Assembly: GCA_014727835.1 (NCBI GenBank)
Contig: WJMT01000036.1
Coordinates: forward strand, 1-49,568
Reading direction: 5' to 3'
Length of the DNA stretch: 49,568 bases
Source of the DNA: Candidatus Aminicenantota bacterium
Lineage (GTDB): Bacteria > Acidobacteriota > Aminicenantia > Aminicenantales > Aminicenantaceae
Part shown: one piece after another, positions 36,952 to 44,326 of the stretch
Layout: the number at the start of each line of letters is the position of its first letter
How positions within the stretch are numbered: the stretch's first letter is position 1
Position numbers and translations under genes: made by a program
Notes under the pieces: model-generated
What the model was told of the DNA's origin: nothing
What the model saw: only the letters and a program-made list of their open reading frames with translations
Databases searched by the model: none

Positions 36952-39273
36952 TTGACTAAAAATCTGTGCTTTTTGCTGATTTTGATTTTGACAGCATCTG
37001 CTCCCTTGCTGTGTGCCAAAGAAGAAGCTCTCTCAATAAAGGGGCAAGAAGGGGAGCTGTTTTTCAACTCAAACAGTGACCTCAATATCCTTTATGCCAC
37101 TTCCCATGGGGAAATCCGATTGCATTCTCAAAATCAGTCCTTTGATATCCTTCTCAGAACAAGCCGCGATCCCAACAGCAGCATTTATTCCATCACCACA
37201 ACAAAAGACCGATTTGGAGACCGGTGGGTTTTGTGGGAAGAGAGAGGCATGGAGCGCAGTGATATCTATTTAGCCCGGTTCAAAAACAAATCTCTAAGGG
37301 AACCAACCTGTCTCACTGAAGAAAGCGAGGGATTTCATTATTCTCCCACTATGACCTTTGATGCAGCCAATGAATTGTTCACTGCATGGGTGCATTATGA
37401 TCAAGGAGACTCCGAGATCACGGTGAAAAACACATCCATTGGACAGAGTTGGCAGATCAACTCATATGCTGTTCTGGACCCCCAGCTGCTTTCAGATGAA
37501 GCGGGAAGGATCTGGCTTTTCTGGGTCGGACAGTACAGAAATTGTGATGAGATCCTGTATTCATTTTATGAAGGCGGGATTTGGCAGGAGCCCGTGACTT
37601 TGAATCGATCTCCGGACGTCCCTCATATCATGCCCTCTGCAATTTTGGATGATTTCGGATTTCTTCATGTGGTCTGGAGTGCTTATGACGGTCAGGACTA
37701 TGAGCTTTACACTTCATTTTGGGATGGAAACCGTTTCTCTGAAGAAGAAAAAATCACAGACAATCACAACATCTCTGATGCTTCTCCGTTCCTGAATCTG
37801 TTTGACGGAAAGATCCCTGCTGTGACCTGGGTGCAGAACAGAGCCGGAAATTTAGAGGTCCGGATGGCCTGCAAAAGAGGGGACTCCTGGAGTCAAAGCA
37901 TTCAAATCCCCGGATTCCAACACATGACCACCCAGCCAAAGACAGCCAGCAGCCAAGACAAAACATGGGTTTTATGGCAGGGCCCTGGTCAAATCCAGGC
38001 CGTTTCATTCCATCATTATCAGATGCTGCAGCAATTCCAATCACGGAAACCGGGTGGGGAGCCGGAATATGAGACTCTGGCCCTGGACCAAAACAAATTT
38101 ATTGGCTTTGGAGACAGCATCACCTACGGATTTCTCAACAATGAACCGGCACCGGATAAAGGATATGTGCCCCGTTTGGAAGATCTGATCCAGAGCAACC
38201 TCAATCCCAATGCTACGGTTTTAAACCGGGGCAAAGGCGGAGAGAAAACATCCGGAGGCCTGAGCCGCATCACTTCAGTGATCAACAGCGATCAAGCCAA
38301 GACCATTTTTTTGATGGAAGGCACCAATGATGTCAAAGACACCAGCATTTCCATAAGCACAGCTGCCTATAACTTAGAGCAGATGGCCAACAAATGCGTG
38401 AATTTCAATATGAAGACCTTTCTCTCCACCATCATCCCAAGAAAAAATTGGGATGGTGTGATCAAAGACCGGATCTTAACGCTGAATGCCAAAATCAACA
38501 ACATTGCCTCCAGCCCCAGCATTCATTTTGTTGATAATTTCAGTGCTTTTTACAATCATCCCGCAGGCTGGACCAATCTGCTCGGCGGACCCACCCATCC
38601 CACAGAAGCCGGCTATCAATTGATGGCACAGACTTGGTACAATGCCTATGTCAAAACCCTTCCTCCCACCATTGATACCAATAAGGATTCTCTGTATTTT
38701 GAAGCAGAGATCACAGACACAGAGGTTGCTCCAAAGGAATTCAAGGTCAAAAATGCCGGAGGCGGGACCTTATCCTATGATATCAGCACCAACAAAGACT
38801 GGATCACGGTGTCTCCTTCCTCCGGGAAATCCTCGGGAGAATGGGATGTTATTGAAGTCTCTGTGGATCTCTCGGATTTGTCCTATGGACTCAATGAAGG
38901 CGAGGTCACCATTTCTTCAGATAATGCCACCAACAGCCCTCAGACCTTGGACATTGATTTCTTTATCAAGCTTCCCCCGCTTTACCCCCCGGCCAATTTC
39001 CAGGGAGAAAAAAAAGAGGACCGCTCTTTGTCCCTGGTGGAATACATCAATGTCCTGAGCTGGGATGCCAATGACCAAAATGAGGTGGAGATCGATCAAT
39101 ACAAGATCTATCTGATAGAGGATGGGGAAAAGTCGTTGGTTGCAGAACTCAGCGCTGATACATTTGAATACCAGATTCGGGATGTGGAAAAAGATAAAGT
39201 GTACAAATACGGGATCGCGTCTCTGGATGTTCACGGAAGAGAAAGCGGGCTGGTTTACACTGAATTTCAATAG
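36952..39273 (+). CDS. Secreted multidomain SGNH/GDSL hydrolase (propeller, SGNH, BACON-like and FnIII domains)
   Basis: 773 aa with a signal peptide (residues 1-22, ending LLCA; LLC-A may be a lipobox). Residues about 35-350 form a sialidase-like or PD40-like propeller with repeated short blades (RWVLWEERG, RIWLFWVGQ, LHVVWSAYDG, KTWVLWQGPG). Residues about 380-570 are an SGNH esterase: FGDSITYG with Ser near 389, NRGKGGEKTSG near 425, EGTNDVKD near 459 and GPTHPTEAGY with His near 549. The Asp normally three residues before this His is Gly here. About 580-675 is BACON/Ig-like, and 680-773 a fibronectin III-like domain. TTG 36952 behind a strong AAGGAG is the start. A surface glycan esterase role, such as O-deacetylation, is inferred. 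Confidence 0.85.
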   Translation: MTKNLCFLLILILTASAPLLCAKEEALSIKGQEGELFFNSNSDLNILYATSHGEIRLHSQNQSFDILLRTSRDPNSSIYSITTTKDRFGDRWVLWEERGMERSDIYLARFKNKSLREPTCLTEESEGFHYSPTMTFDAANELFTAWVHYDQGDSEITVKNTSIGQSWQINSYAVLDPQLLSDEAGRIWLFWVGQYRNCDEILYSFYEGGIWQEPVTLNRSPDVPHIMPSAILDDFGFLHVVWSAYDGQDYELYTSFWDGNRFSEEEKITDNHNISDASPFLNLFDGKIPAVTWVQNRAGNLEVRMACKRGDSWSQSIQIPGFQHMTTQPKTASSQDKTWVLWQGPGQIQAVSFHHYQMLQQFQSRKPGGEPEYETLALDQNKFIGFGDSITYGFLNNEPAPDKGYVPRLEDLIQSNLNPNATVLNRGKGGEKTSGGLSRITSVINSDQAKTIFLMEGTNDVKDTSISISTAAYNLEQMANKCVNFNMKTFLSTIIPRKNWDGVIKDRILTLNAKINNIASSPSIHFVDNFSAFYNHPAGWTNLLGGPTHPTEAGYQLMAQTWYNAYVKTLPPTIDTNKDSLYFEAEITDTEVAPKEFKVKNAGGGTLSYDISTNKDWITVSPSSGKSSGEWDVIEVSVDLSDLSYGLNEGEVTISSDNATNSPQTLDIDFFIKLPPLYPPANFQGEKKEDRSLSLVEYINVLSWDANDQNEVEIDQYKIYLIEDGEKSLVAELSADTFEYQIRDVEKDKVYKYGIASLDVHGRESGLVYTEFQ

Positions 39274-39329
39274 TCCCGGCAAAAAAAACCGGTCTGAACT
39301 TATCATTCTTCGCATAATGTGATAAATTA

Positions 39330-39358
39330 TTGAGCTGACATCGCCCTTATTTATGAAT
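39330..39358 (+). promoter_or_regulatory. Candidate promoter upstream of wecA
   Basis: TTGAGC at 39330-39335 and TATGAA at 39353-39358 with a 17 nt spacer, about 80 nt before the wecA start, within a 161 nt gap. Confidence 0.35.
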
Positions 39359-39437
39359 AAGTCAGAATTAGGATGCTTGGCAATAGAAAACATCAATGAA
39401 GGAATGAAGGCAGCGCCATTTTATTAAGAATAATGTG

Positions 39438-40499
39438 ATGATGATGAATGCAATTGTAATCGCAGAAACGTTTGTGATATCCGGTCTCATCTCTTTTGTT
39501 CTGACTCTGACCTTAGCCAAGCTGGTTTTTAAAAATGGCCTGTTCAACAGATTCAACAGCCGGATCTTTCAAGAGAATCACACTCCCCGGATCGGCGGGA
39601 TTTCCATATTCTCTTCCCTGTTTGTTTCTCTTGTTTTGGCGCGCATCATGGTGTTCCCCCATATATCCATTCCATCTGCTGGAACGGTTGACATTCCTCT
39701 GGTGTTTATTGCTCTGCTGATTATTTTCAGTTTAGGCCTTTATGATGACTTTATCGGAACCGCAGCCTGGAAAAAATTTCTGGTCCAGGTCATGGCCGCA
39801 TCCATGATCTATTTTGCAGGACTCCAAATAGGGGAGCTCAGCATTCCGTTTATCGGGTCCCAGGGCATCAGTGTGTTCACCTCTTTTGTGCTGACCATTT
39901 TGTGGATCTGCTTTATCACCAATGCCATCAACATTGTGGACGGCATTGACGGGCTGGCCACAGGCATTGCCTTTATTGCTGCTGTGTCCATGGGAGTGCT
40001 GGCGTTTTTGTCTGCCCAGTTTCTGCTGGTGCTCATGGCTGCTGTGCTGTCAGGAGTGATCCTCGGATTCTACCCGTTTAACTTTCCCAGAGCCAAAATC
40101 TATCTGGGGGACTCCGGGAGCATGGTGATCGGATTCATCCTGGCGTGTTTGTCCATGGCTGCAGTTCAGAGAAAGGCCTCCCTAGCCATTGTGCTTTTGA
40201 TCCCCATCATCATTTTGTTTTTGCCCATATTAGAAACCGTGATCACCATCATCAGACGGATCCGCAAAAAGCAGAATATTTTCCAGGGAGACACCGGTCA
40301 TTTTCACTACCGGTTTCTGCAGAAAAAGATCTCTGAGACCAAGACCACTTTGATTTTGACCTCCATCTCGTTTGTGTTTTCCATATTCGGGGTGATGTTT
40401 GAGTATGTGAATACAGAGATCCGGATCCTGCTTCTGGTTGCGATTTTTGGGATCTGCTTTGCTCTGCTTAAGTTTTTGGGTTATCTAAAATTGACATAG
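39438..40499 (+). CDS. wecA: Undecaprenyl-phosphate N-acetylhexosamine-1-phosphate transferase (WecA/TagO/MraY family)
   Basis: About 353 aa, roughly 10-11 membrane helices. Family motifs are visible: LYDD near residue 102 (metal site), NAINIVDGIDGLATG near 162, RAKIYLGDSGS near 220, and TGHFHYRF near 286, the HXHHR-like loop of WecA-type enzymes. It transfers GlcNAc- or related sugar-1-phosphate from UDP to undecaprenyl phosphate on the cytoplasmic face, starting chain assembly. GTG 39435 and ATGs at 39438, 39441 and 39444 are all possible starts and none has a good ribosome binding site. It precedes the rml genes by 101 nt. The UDP sugar it prefers cannot be read. Confidence 0.9.
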   Translation: MMMNAIVIAETFVISGLISFVLTLTLAKLVFKNGLFNRFNSRIFQENHTPRIGGISIFSSLFVSLVLARIMVFPHISIPSAGTVDIPLVFIALLIIFSLGLYDDFIGTAAWKKFLVQVMAASMIYFAGLQIGELSIPFIGSQGISVFTSFVLTILWICFITNAINIVDGIDGLATGIAFIAAVSMGVLAFLSAQFLLVLMAAVLSGVILGFYPFNFPRAKIYLGDSGSMVIGFILACLSMAAVQRKASLAIVLLIPIIILFLPILETVITIIRRIRKKQNIFQGDTGHFHYRFLQKKISETKTTLILTSISFVFSIFGVMFEYVNTEIRILLLVAIFGICFALLKFLGYLKLT

Positions 40500-40600
40500 A
40501 CACACAACCATAATAAACTGGCAGTCTGTATTTATAAATTAATCTGGATTATTCATGTTTTTGATGAAGAGTCCAGGTATGATAAAGGAAACGGATAAAA

Positions 40601-41665
40601 ATGAAAGGACTCATATTAAGCGGAGGAAAAGGAACCCGCCTGCGGCCGCTGACCTTCACTCAGGCCAAGCAGCTGGTGCCAGTGGCGAACAAACCGGTCT
40701 TGTTCTACGGCATTGAAGCACTCAAGGAAGCCGGGATCAAAGAGATCGGCATCATTGTGGGAGACACCAAAGAGGATATCCGGGCTGCTGTGGGAAACGG
40801 AGACCGGTGGGGGATCCAAATCACCTACATTGAGCAGGACCAACCCCTGGGTCTGGCCCATGCTGTGATGGTGGCGGAAGATTTTTTGGGAAAAGAATCG
40901 TTTGTCATGTATCTGGGAGACAACATCCTTAAAGACGGGATCAAATCTTTGGTCAAAGACTTCAAAAAGAAAAAGCCCAACAGCCAGATACTTTTGACCA
41001 AAGTTCCCAATCCTCAGATGTTTGGAGTGGCAGAGCTGAAGGAGGGACGGGTGATCCGGCTGGTGGAAAAGCCCAAACACCCCAAAAGCGACCTGGCACT
41101 GGTGGGAGTTTATATGTTTGACCACCATGTGTTTGAGGCGGTCAAAGCCATCAAGCCTTCGTGGCGCAATGAGCTGGAGATCACTGATGCCATCCAGTAT
41201 CTGGTGGAGAAAGGATACGAAGTCCAGCCCCATCTGGTCACAGACTGGTGGAAAGACACCGGAAAGATTGAAGATATCCTGGATGCCAACCGCCTGATCC
41301 TGCAGTCCATTGAGGGCAAAAATTTGGGCCAGGTGGATAAAGAATCCAAGATCAACGGACAGGTCATGCTGGAAAAAGAAGTGAAGGTGGAACGAAGCAT
41401 CATCCGGGGACCCTCCATTATCGGGAGAGGCACTGAGATCAAGGACTCTTACATCGGTCCGTTCTCATCCATCCAAAAAAACTGCCGGATCATCAATTCT
41501 GAGATCGAATGCAGTATTGTGATGCAGGACAGTGAGATCTGCGATGTGGGGACCCGTATTGATGAGAGTCTGATCGGACGGGAGGTCAGCATATCCAAAT
41601 GCCCGCCCAAACCGTCGGTGTACCGGTTTATGGTGGGGGATAAGAGCAAGATCGAAATCAAGTGA
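40601..41665 (+). CDS. rmlA: Glucose-1-phosphate thymidylyltransferase, long form with beta-helix domain
   Basis: 354 aa. Nucleotidyltransferase signature LSGGKGTRLRPLT at about 6-18, with KPVLFYGIEAL and YLGDNIL (metal-binding Asp near 107). The C-terminal 90 residues form a left-handed beta-helix (SIIRGPSIIGRGTEIKDSYIG), the long RmlA form also seen in StrD-like and archaeal-type enzymes, about 60 aa longer than E. coli RmlA. It makes dTDP-glucose, the first step to dTDP-L-rhamnose. The ATG follows AAAGGAAACGG. First of four collinear rml genes, order A-C-B-D. Confidence 0.93.
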   Translation: MKGLILSGGKGTRLRPLTFTQAKQLVPVANKPVLFYGIEALKEAGIKEIGIIVGDTKEDIRAAVGNGDRWGIQITYIEQDQPLGLAHAVMVAEDFLGKESFVMYLGDNILKDGIKSLVKDFKKKKPNSQILLTKVPNPQMFGVAELKEGRVIRLVEKPKHPKSDLALVGVYMFDHHVFEAVKAIKPSWRNELEITDAIQYLVEKGYEVQPHLVTDWWKDTGKIEDILDANRLILQSIEGKNLGQVDKESKINGQVMLEKEVKVERSIIRGPSIIGRGTEIKDSYIGPFSSIQKNCRIINSEIECSIVMQDSEICDVGTRIDESLIGREVSISKCPPKPSVYRFMVGDKSKIEIK

Positions 41666-41713
41666 TGGTGAAAGCTTCGCCATTTTTCTTATGAATATGA
41701 AAAGGAGTCAAAA

Positions 41714-42169
41714 ATGATAGATGGTGTGAAAATAAAAAAACTCAAGGTCATTCCTGATGAGAGAGGGCGGCTTATGGAGATCATGCGCAGGGATGATGAG
41801 CTGTTTGAAAAATTCGGGCAGGTCTATATGAGCACCACTTATCCGGGCGTGGTCAAAGCCTGGCATCTGCACAAGAATCAGATCGATAATGTGTGCTGTG
41901 TGCACGGCATGATCAAACTGGCTCTGTATGACGGAAGAGAAGATTCACCCACCTACAAACAGGTGGACCAGTTCTATCTCGGAGTTCACAATCCCATGCT
42001 GGTTCAGATCCCTGAAAAAGTGTATCACGGCTGGATGTGCACCAGTGAGGCGGAAGCCCTGATCATCAACATCCCCACTCAGGTTTACAGCTATGAGAAA
42101 CCAGATGAACACCGCCTGGACCCCCATGATAATGACATCCCTTATGACTGGAGGAGAAAGGATGGGTAA
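41714..42169 (+). CDS. rmlC: dTDP-4-dehydrorhamnose 3,5-epimerase family protein (short form)
   Basis: 151 aa, shorter than the usual 180-aa RmlC. Cupin core: DERGRLMEIMRRDDELF at 15-31, KAWHLHKNQIDN with the catalytic-type His near 51-53, VCCVHGMIKLALYDGR, and KVYHGWMCTSEAEALIINI. It should epimerise C3 and C5 of dTDP-4-keto-6-deoxyglucose. AAAGGAG at 41700-41706 precedes the ATG. It overlaps rmlB by 8 nt and lies between rmlA and rmlB, which strongly supports the role. The short form is common in archaea and some deep bacterial lineages. Confidence 0.88.
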   Translation: MIDGVKIKKLKVIPDERGRLMEIMRRDDELFEKFGQVYMSTTYPGVVKAWHLHKNQIDNVCCVHGMIKLALYDGREDSPTYKQVDQFYLGVHNPMLVQIPEKVYHGWMCTSEAEALIINIPTQVYSYEKPDEHRLDPHDNDIPYDWRRKDG

Positions 42170-43193
42170 GGAAAGGGCGATTGACGGCAAAACACTTCTC
42201 ATCACCGGAGGAGCCGGATTTATCGGAAGCAATTTTATCCATTTTATTTTAAAGACCTATCCTGAATGCCGCATCATCAATCTGGACAAACTCACCTATG
42301 CCGGGAATCTGGATAATCTCAAAGACATTGAAAATGACTCGAGGTATGAGTTTGTGAAAGGGGACATCCAGGATAAGGACACGGTCAATGCATTGATCGG
42401 CAAAGCAGACGGAGTGGTTCATTTTGCAGCAGAGACCCATGTGGACCGTTCCATTATGAGCGCAGGTGAGTTCATTATGACCGATGTTTTCGGGAGTTTC
42501 ACCCTGCTGGATGCAGTCAAAGATTCAGAAGTCGACTTTTTTGTCCATGTGTCCACAGACGAGGTCTACGGAAGCCGGGATCAGGGGTTTTTCACTGAAG
42601 ACGACCCCATGTGTCCTTCCTCCCCCTATGCAGCCAGTAAAGCAGGCGCAGACCGTCTGGCTTATTCCTACTGGGTCACCTACGAGCTGCCGGTGCTTAT
42701 TGTCAGGCCTTCCAACAATTACGGCCCCTATCAGTATCCGGAAAAATTCATTCCCCTCTTCACCACCAATGCCATAGACGACAAGTCCCTGCCTCTTTAC
42801 GGAAAAGGGACCAATGTCCGGGACTGGCTCTATGTGGAGGACAACTGCCGTGCCATAGACACAGTGATGCGCAAAGGCAAGCTGGGAGAATCCTACAACA
42901 TCGGCGCCAACCAGGAAGTGCCCAATATCCAAGTGGCAGAGCAGATCGTGGACACTTTGGGAAAGCCCCGGGATCTGATCACCTTTGTCAAGGACCGTTT
43001 GGGCCATGACAAACGCTATGCTCTGGACTGTGAGAAAATCAAGAAGCTGGGATGGAAACCGGACATGGATTTTGATCAAGGTCTGAAGCGGACTGTAAAC
43101 TGGTATCAAGACCACCCGGAATGGTGGCAGAAAATAAAACAAAAGTCTAAAGACTTTAAGCAGTTTTATTCCAAATATTACAAAGACCGGTAA
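42162..43193 (+). CDS. rmlB: dTDP-glucose 4,6-dehydratase
   Basis: 343 aa extended SDR. TGGAGFIGSNF at 15-25, LDKLTYAGNL near 41, HFAAETHVDRS near 87, STDEVYG at 131-137 and the catalytic YAASK at 156-160. VRPSNNYGPYQYPEKFIP is a hallmark of RmlB. It converts dTDP-glucose to dTDP-4-keto-6-deoxyglucose with internal NAD+. A longer frame is open upstream but lies inside rmlC; ATG 42162 with GGAGGAGAAAGG at 42150-42161 is chosen, overlapping rmlC by 8 nt. About the length of E. coli RmlB. Confidence 0.95.
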   Translation: MGKERAIDGKTLLITGGAGFIGSNFIHFILKTYPECRIINLDKLTYAGNLDNLKDIENDSRYEFVKGDIQDKDTVNALIGKADGVVHFAAETHVDRSIMSAGEFIMTDVFGSFTLLDAVKDSEVDFFVHVSTDEVYGSRDQGFFTEDDPMCPSSPYAASKAGADRLAYSYWVTYELPVLIVRPSNNYGPYQYPEKFIPLFTTNAIDDKSLPLYGKGTNVRDWLYVEDNCRAIDTVMRKGKLGESYNIGANQEVPNIQVAEQIVDTLGKPRDLITFVKDRLGHDKRYALDCEKIKKLGWKPDMDFDQGLKRTVNWYQDHPEWWQKIKQKSKDFKQFYSKYYKDR

Positions 43194-43194
43194 G

Positions 43195-44055
43195 TTGAAA
43201 TCCAAAAACAGAAGCATCTTGGTGACTGGCGCCAAAGGCCAGTTGGGAAGCGAGATCCAAGACCTGTCTGCCTCAGTCCCGTCTGATTTTGAATTCACAG
43301 ATATTGAAGAGCTGGATATCACCTCCATGGATGATATCCGGGAGTTTGTGTCTTCGCAGACATTTGATACAGTCATCAATTGTGCGGCATACACTGCTGT
43401 GGATCAGGCCGAAAAAGAAGAAGACCAGGCAGAGCTCATCAATAAAAAAGCGGCCCAAAACATAGCAGTGATGTGCTGCGAGCAGAAAGCCCGCTTGATC
43501 CATATGTCCACAGACTTTGTATTTGACGGAACATCCCACACTCCTTATAAAGAGACCGACAAGCCCCATCCTGTATCTGTGTATGGGCAGACCAAATGGG
43601 CCGGGGAAAACGCAGTGCTCAAACACGGAGATGATGTGGTCATTGTGCGCACTTCCTGGCTTTACTCCTCGTACGGACACAATTTCGTAAAGACCATGCT
43701 GCGGCTGACTCAGGAGAGGGAGTCCTTAAATGTGGTGTTTGACCAGGTCGGCAATCCCACTTATGCCCGGGATTTAGCCGGAGCTGTTTTGAAAATAGCA
43801 CATGCGGAGAAATTCACAACCGGGATCTACCACTTTTCCAATGAGGGAGTGGCCAGCTGGTATGACCTGGCCCAAGCCATTGTGGATATCACAGGAGCTG
43901 ACTGCCAAATCCATCCCATTGAGACTTATCAGTATCCCACACCTGCCAAAAGACCCCCTTACAGTGTGCTGAACAAAGCCAAGATCAAAAACACCTACCA
44001 CCTCCAGATCCCTCACTGGAGAGAGTCCCTCCAAAAGTGCCTCTCCCTCCTTTAA
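43195..44055 (+). CDS. rmlD: dTDP-4-dehydrorhamnose reductase
   Basis: 286 aa. NAD(P)-binding TGAKGQLGSEI at 11-21, NCAAYTAVDQAE, STDFVFDG near 105, catalytic YGQTKWAGE near 130 and VRTSWLYSSYG near 151, all typical of RmlD. It finishes dTDP-L-rhamnose. TTG 43195 is the likely start, 1 nt after the rmlB stop, with no strong ribosome binding site, as expected with coupling. The stop codon TAA at 44053-44055 is the first three bases of a 44 nt repeat unit that starts a repeat cluster, so the 3' border of this gene is repeat-derived. Confidence 0.93.
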   Translation: MKSKNRSILVTGAKGQLGSEIQDLSASVPSDFEFTDIEELDITSMDDIREFVSSQTFDTVINCAAYTAVDQAEKEEDQAELINKKAAQNIAVMCCEQKARLIHMSTDFVFDGTSHTPYKETDKPHPVSVYGQTKWAGENAVLKHGDDVVIVRTSWLYSSYGHNFVKTMLRLTQERESLNVVFDQVGNPTYARDLAGAVLKIAHAEKFTTGIYHFSNEGVASWYDLAQAIVDITGADCQIHPIETYQYPTPAKRPPYSVLNKAKIKNTYHLQIPHWRESLQKCLSLL

Positions 44056-44140
44056 ATACGGGGACACAATACCCATTCACCTAATTTATTTTTAATTAAA
44101 TACGGGGACACAATACCCATTCACCTAATTTATTTTTGAG
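44053..44140 (+). repeat. Dispersed repeat, tandem direct pair (two 44 nt units)
   Basis: Units at 44053-44096 and 44097-44140 are identical over their first 41 nt and share the core GGGGACACAATACC. Only the last three bases differ. They start on the rmlD stop codon. Same core as five further copies up to 46459. Confidence 0.85.
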
Positions 44141-44150
44141 ATGCAATAAA

Positions 44151-44172
44151 AATACAGGACATGTCCTTGTAT
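44151..44172. repeat. Palindrome inside the left repeat element
   Basis: AGGACATGTCCT at 44156-44167 is a perfect 12 nt palindrome, extended imperfectly by ATAC/GTAT on each side. It sits between oppositely oriented repeat copies at 44097-44140 and 44189-44219, giving a composite, hairpin-prone element of about 120 nt. Confidence 0.6.
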
Positions 44173-44188
44173 CTTGAAGTTGGGGGAA

Positions 44189-44219
44189 ATAAGGTAAATA
44201 GGTATTGTGTCCCCGTATT
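44189..44219 (-). repeat. Dispersed repeat copy, inverted orientation
   Basis: AAGGTAAATAGGTATTGTG followed by TCCCCGTATT is the reverse complement of the 44053/44097 units with two or three changes. With unit 44097-44140 it forms an inverted repeat of about 27 nt arms. Confidence 0.75.
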
Positions 44220-44261
44220 ATGTTATTCGAGTCCCCATCAACTGCTGAACGAAAATGCCCT

Positions 44262-44289
44262 TTCACAAAAATACAGTTAATGCTAAACT
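44262..44289 (+). promoter_or_regulatory. Candidate extended -10 promoter before the sulfatase-fold gene
   Basis: TTCACA at 44262-44267 and TGCTAAACT at 44281-44289 (TGn plus TAAACT), spacer 16. Expected transcription start near 44296, about 30-50 nt before the gene. Confidence 0.35.
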
Positions 44290-44326
44290 GACAATGAAAT
44301 AAATTATTTTTCATCGCCAATTTTGT

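Noticed and set aside
39278-39296. Possible terminator after the SGNH gene (CCGG, 8 A, CCGG)
   Set aside because: Stem of only 4 bp and no T-run.
40500-40600. Promoter for rmlA in the 101 nt gap after wecA
   Set aside because: TTGATG and TATGAT occur but are only 11 nt apart; no well-spaced pair was found.
42525-43394. Long minus-strand open frame (289 codons) opposite rmlB/rmlD
   Set aside because: Antisense to two certain genes, no family motifs and no ribosome binding site; a codon-bias shadow.
44053-44140. Possible CRISPR-like array
   Set aside because: Only two abutting units with no spacers, and copies in both orientations elsewhere.
44096-44320. Short minus-strand frame across the repeats
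   Set aside because: Built mainly of repeat sequence and intergenic DNA, with no protein-like pattern.
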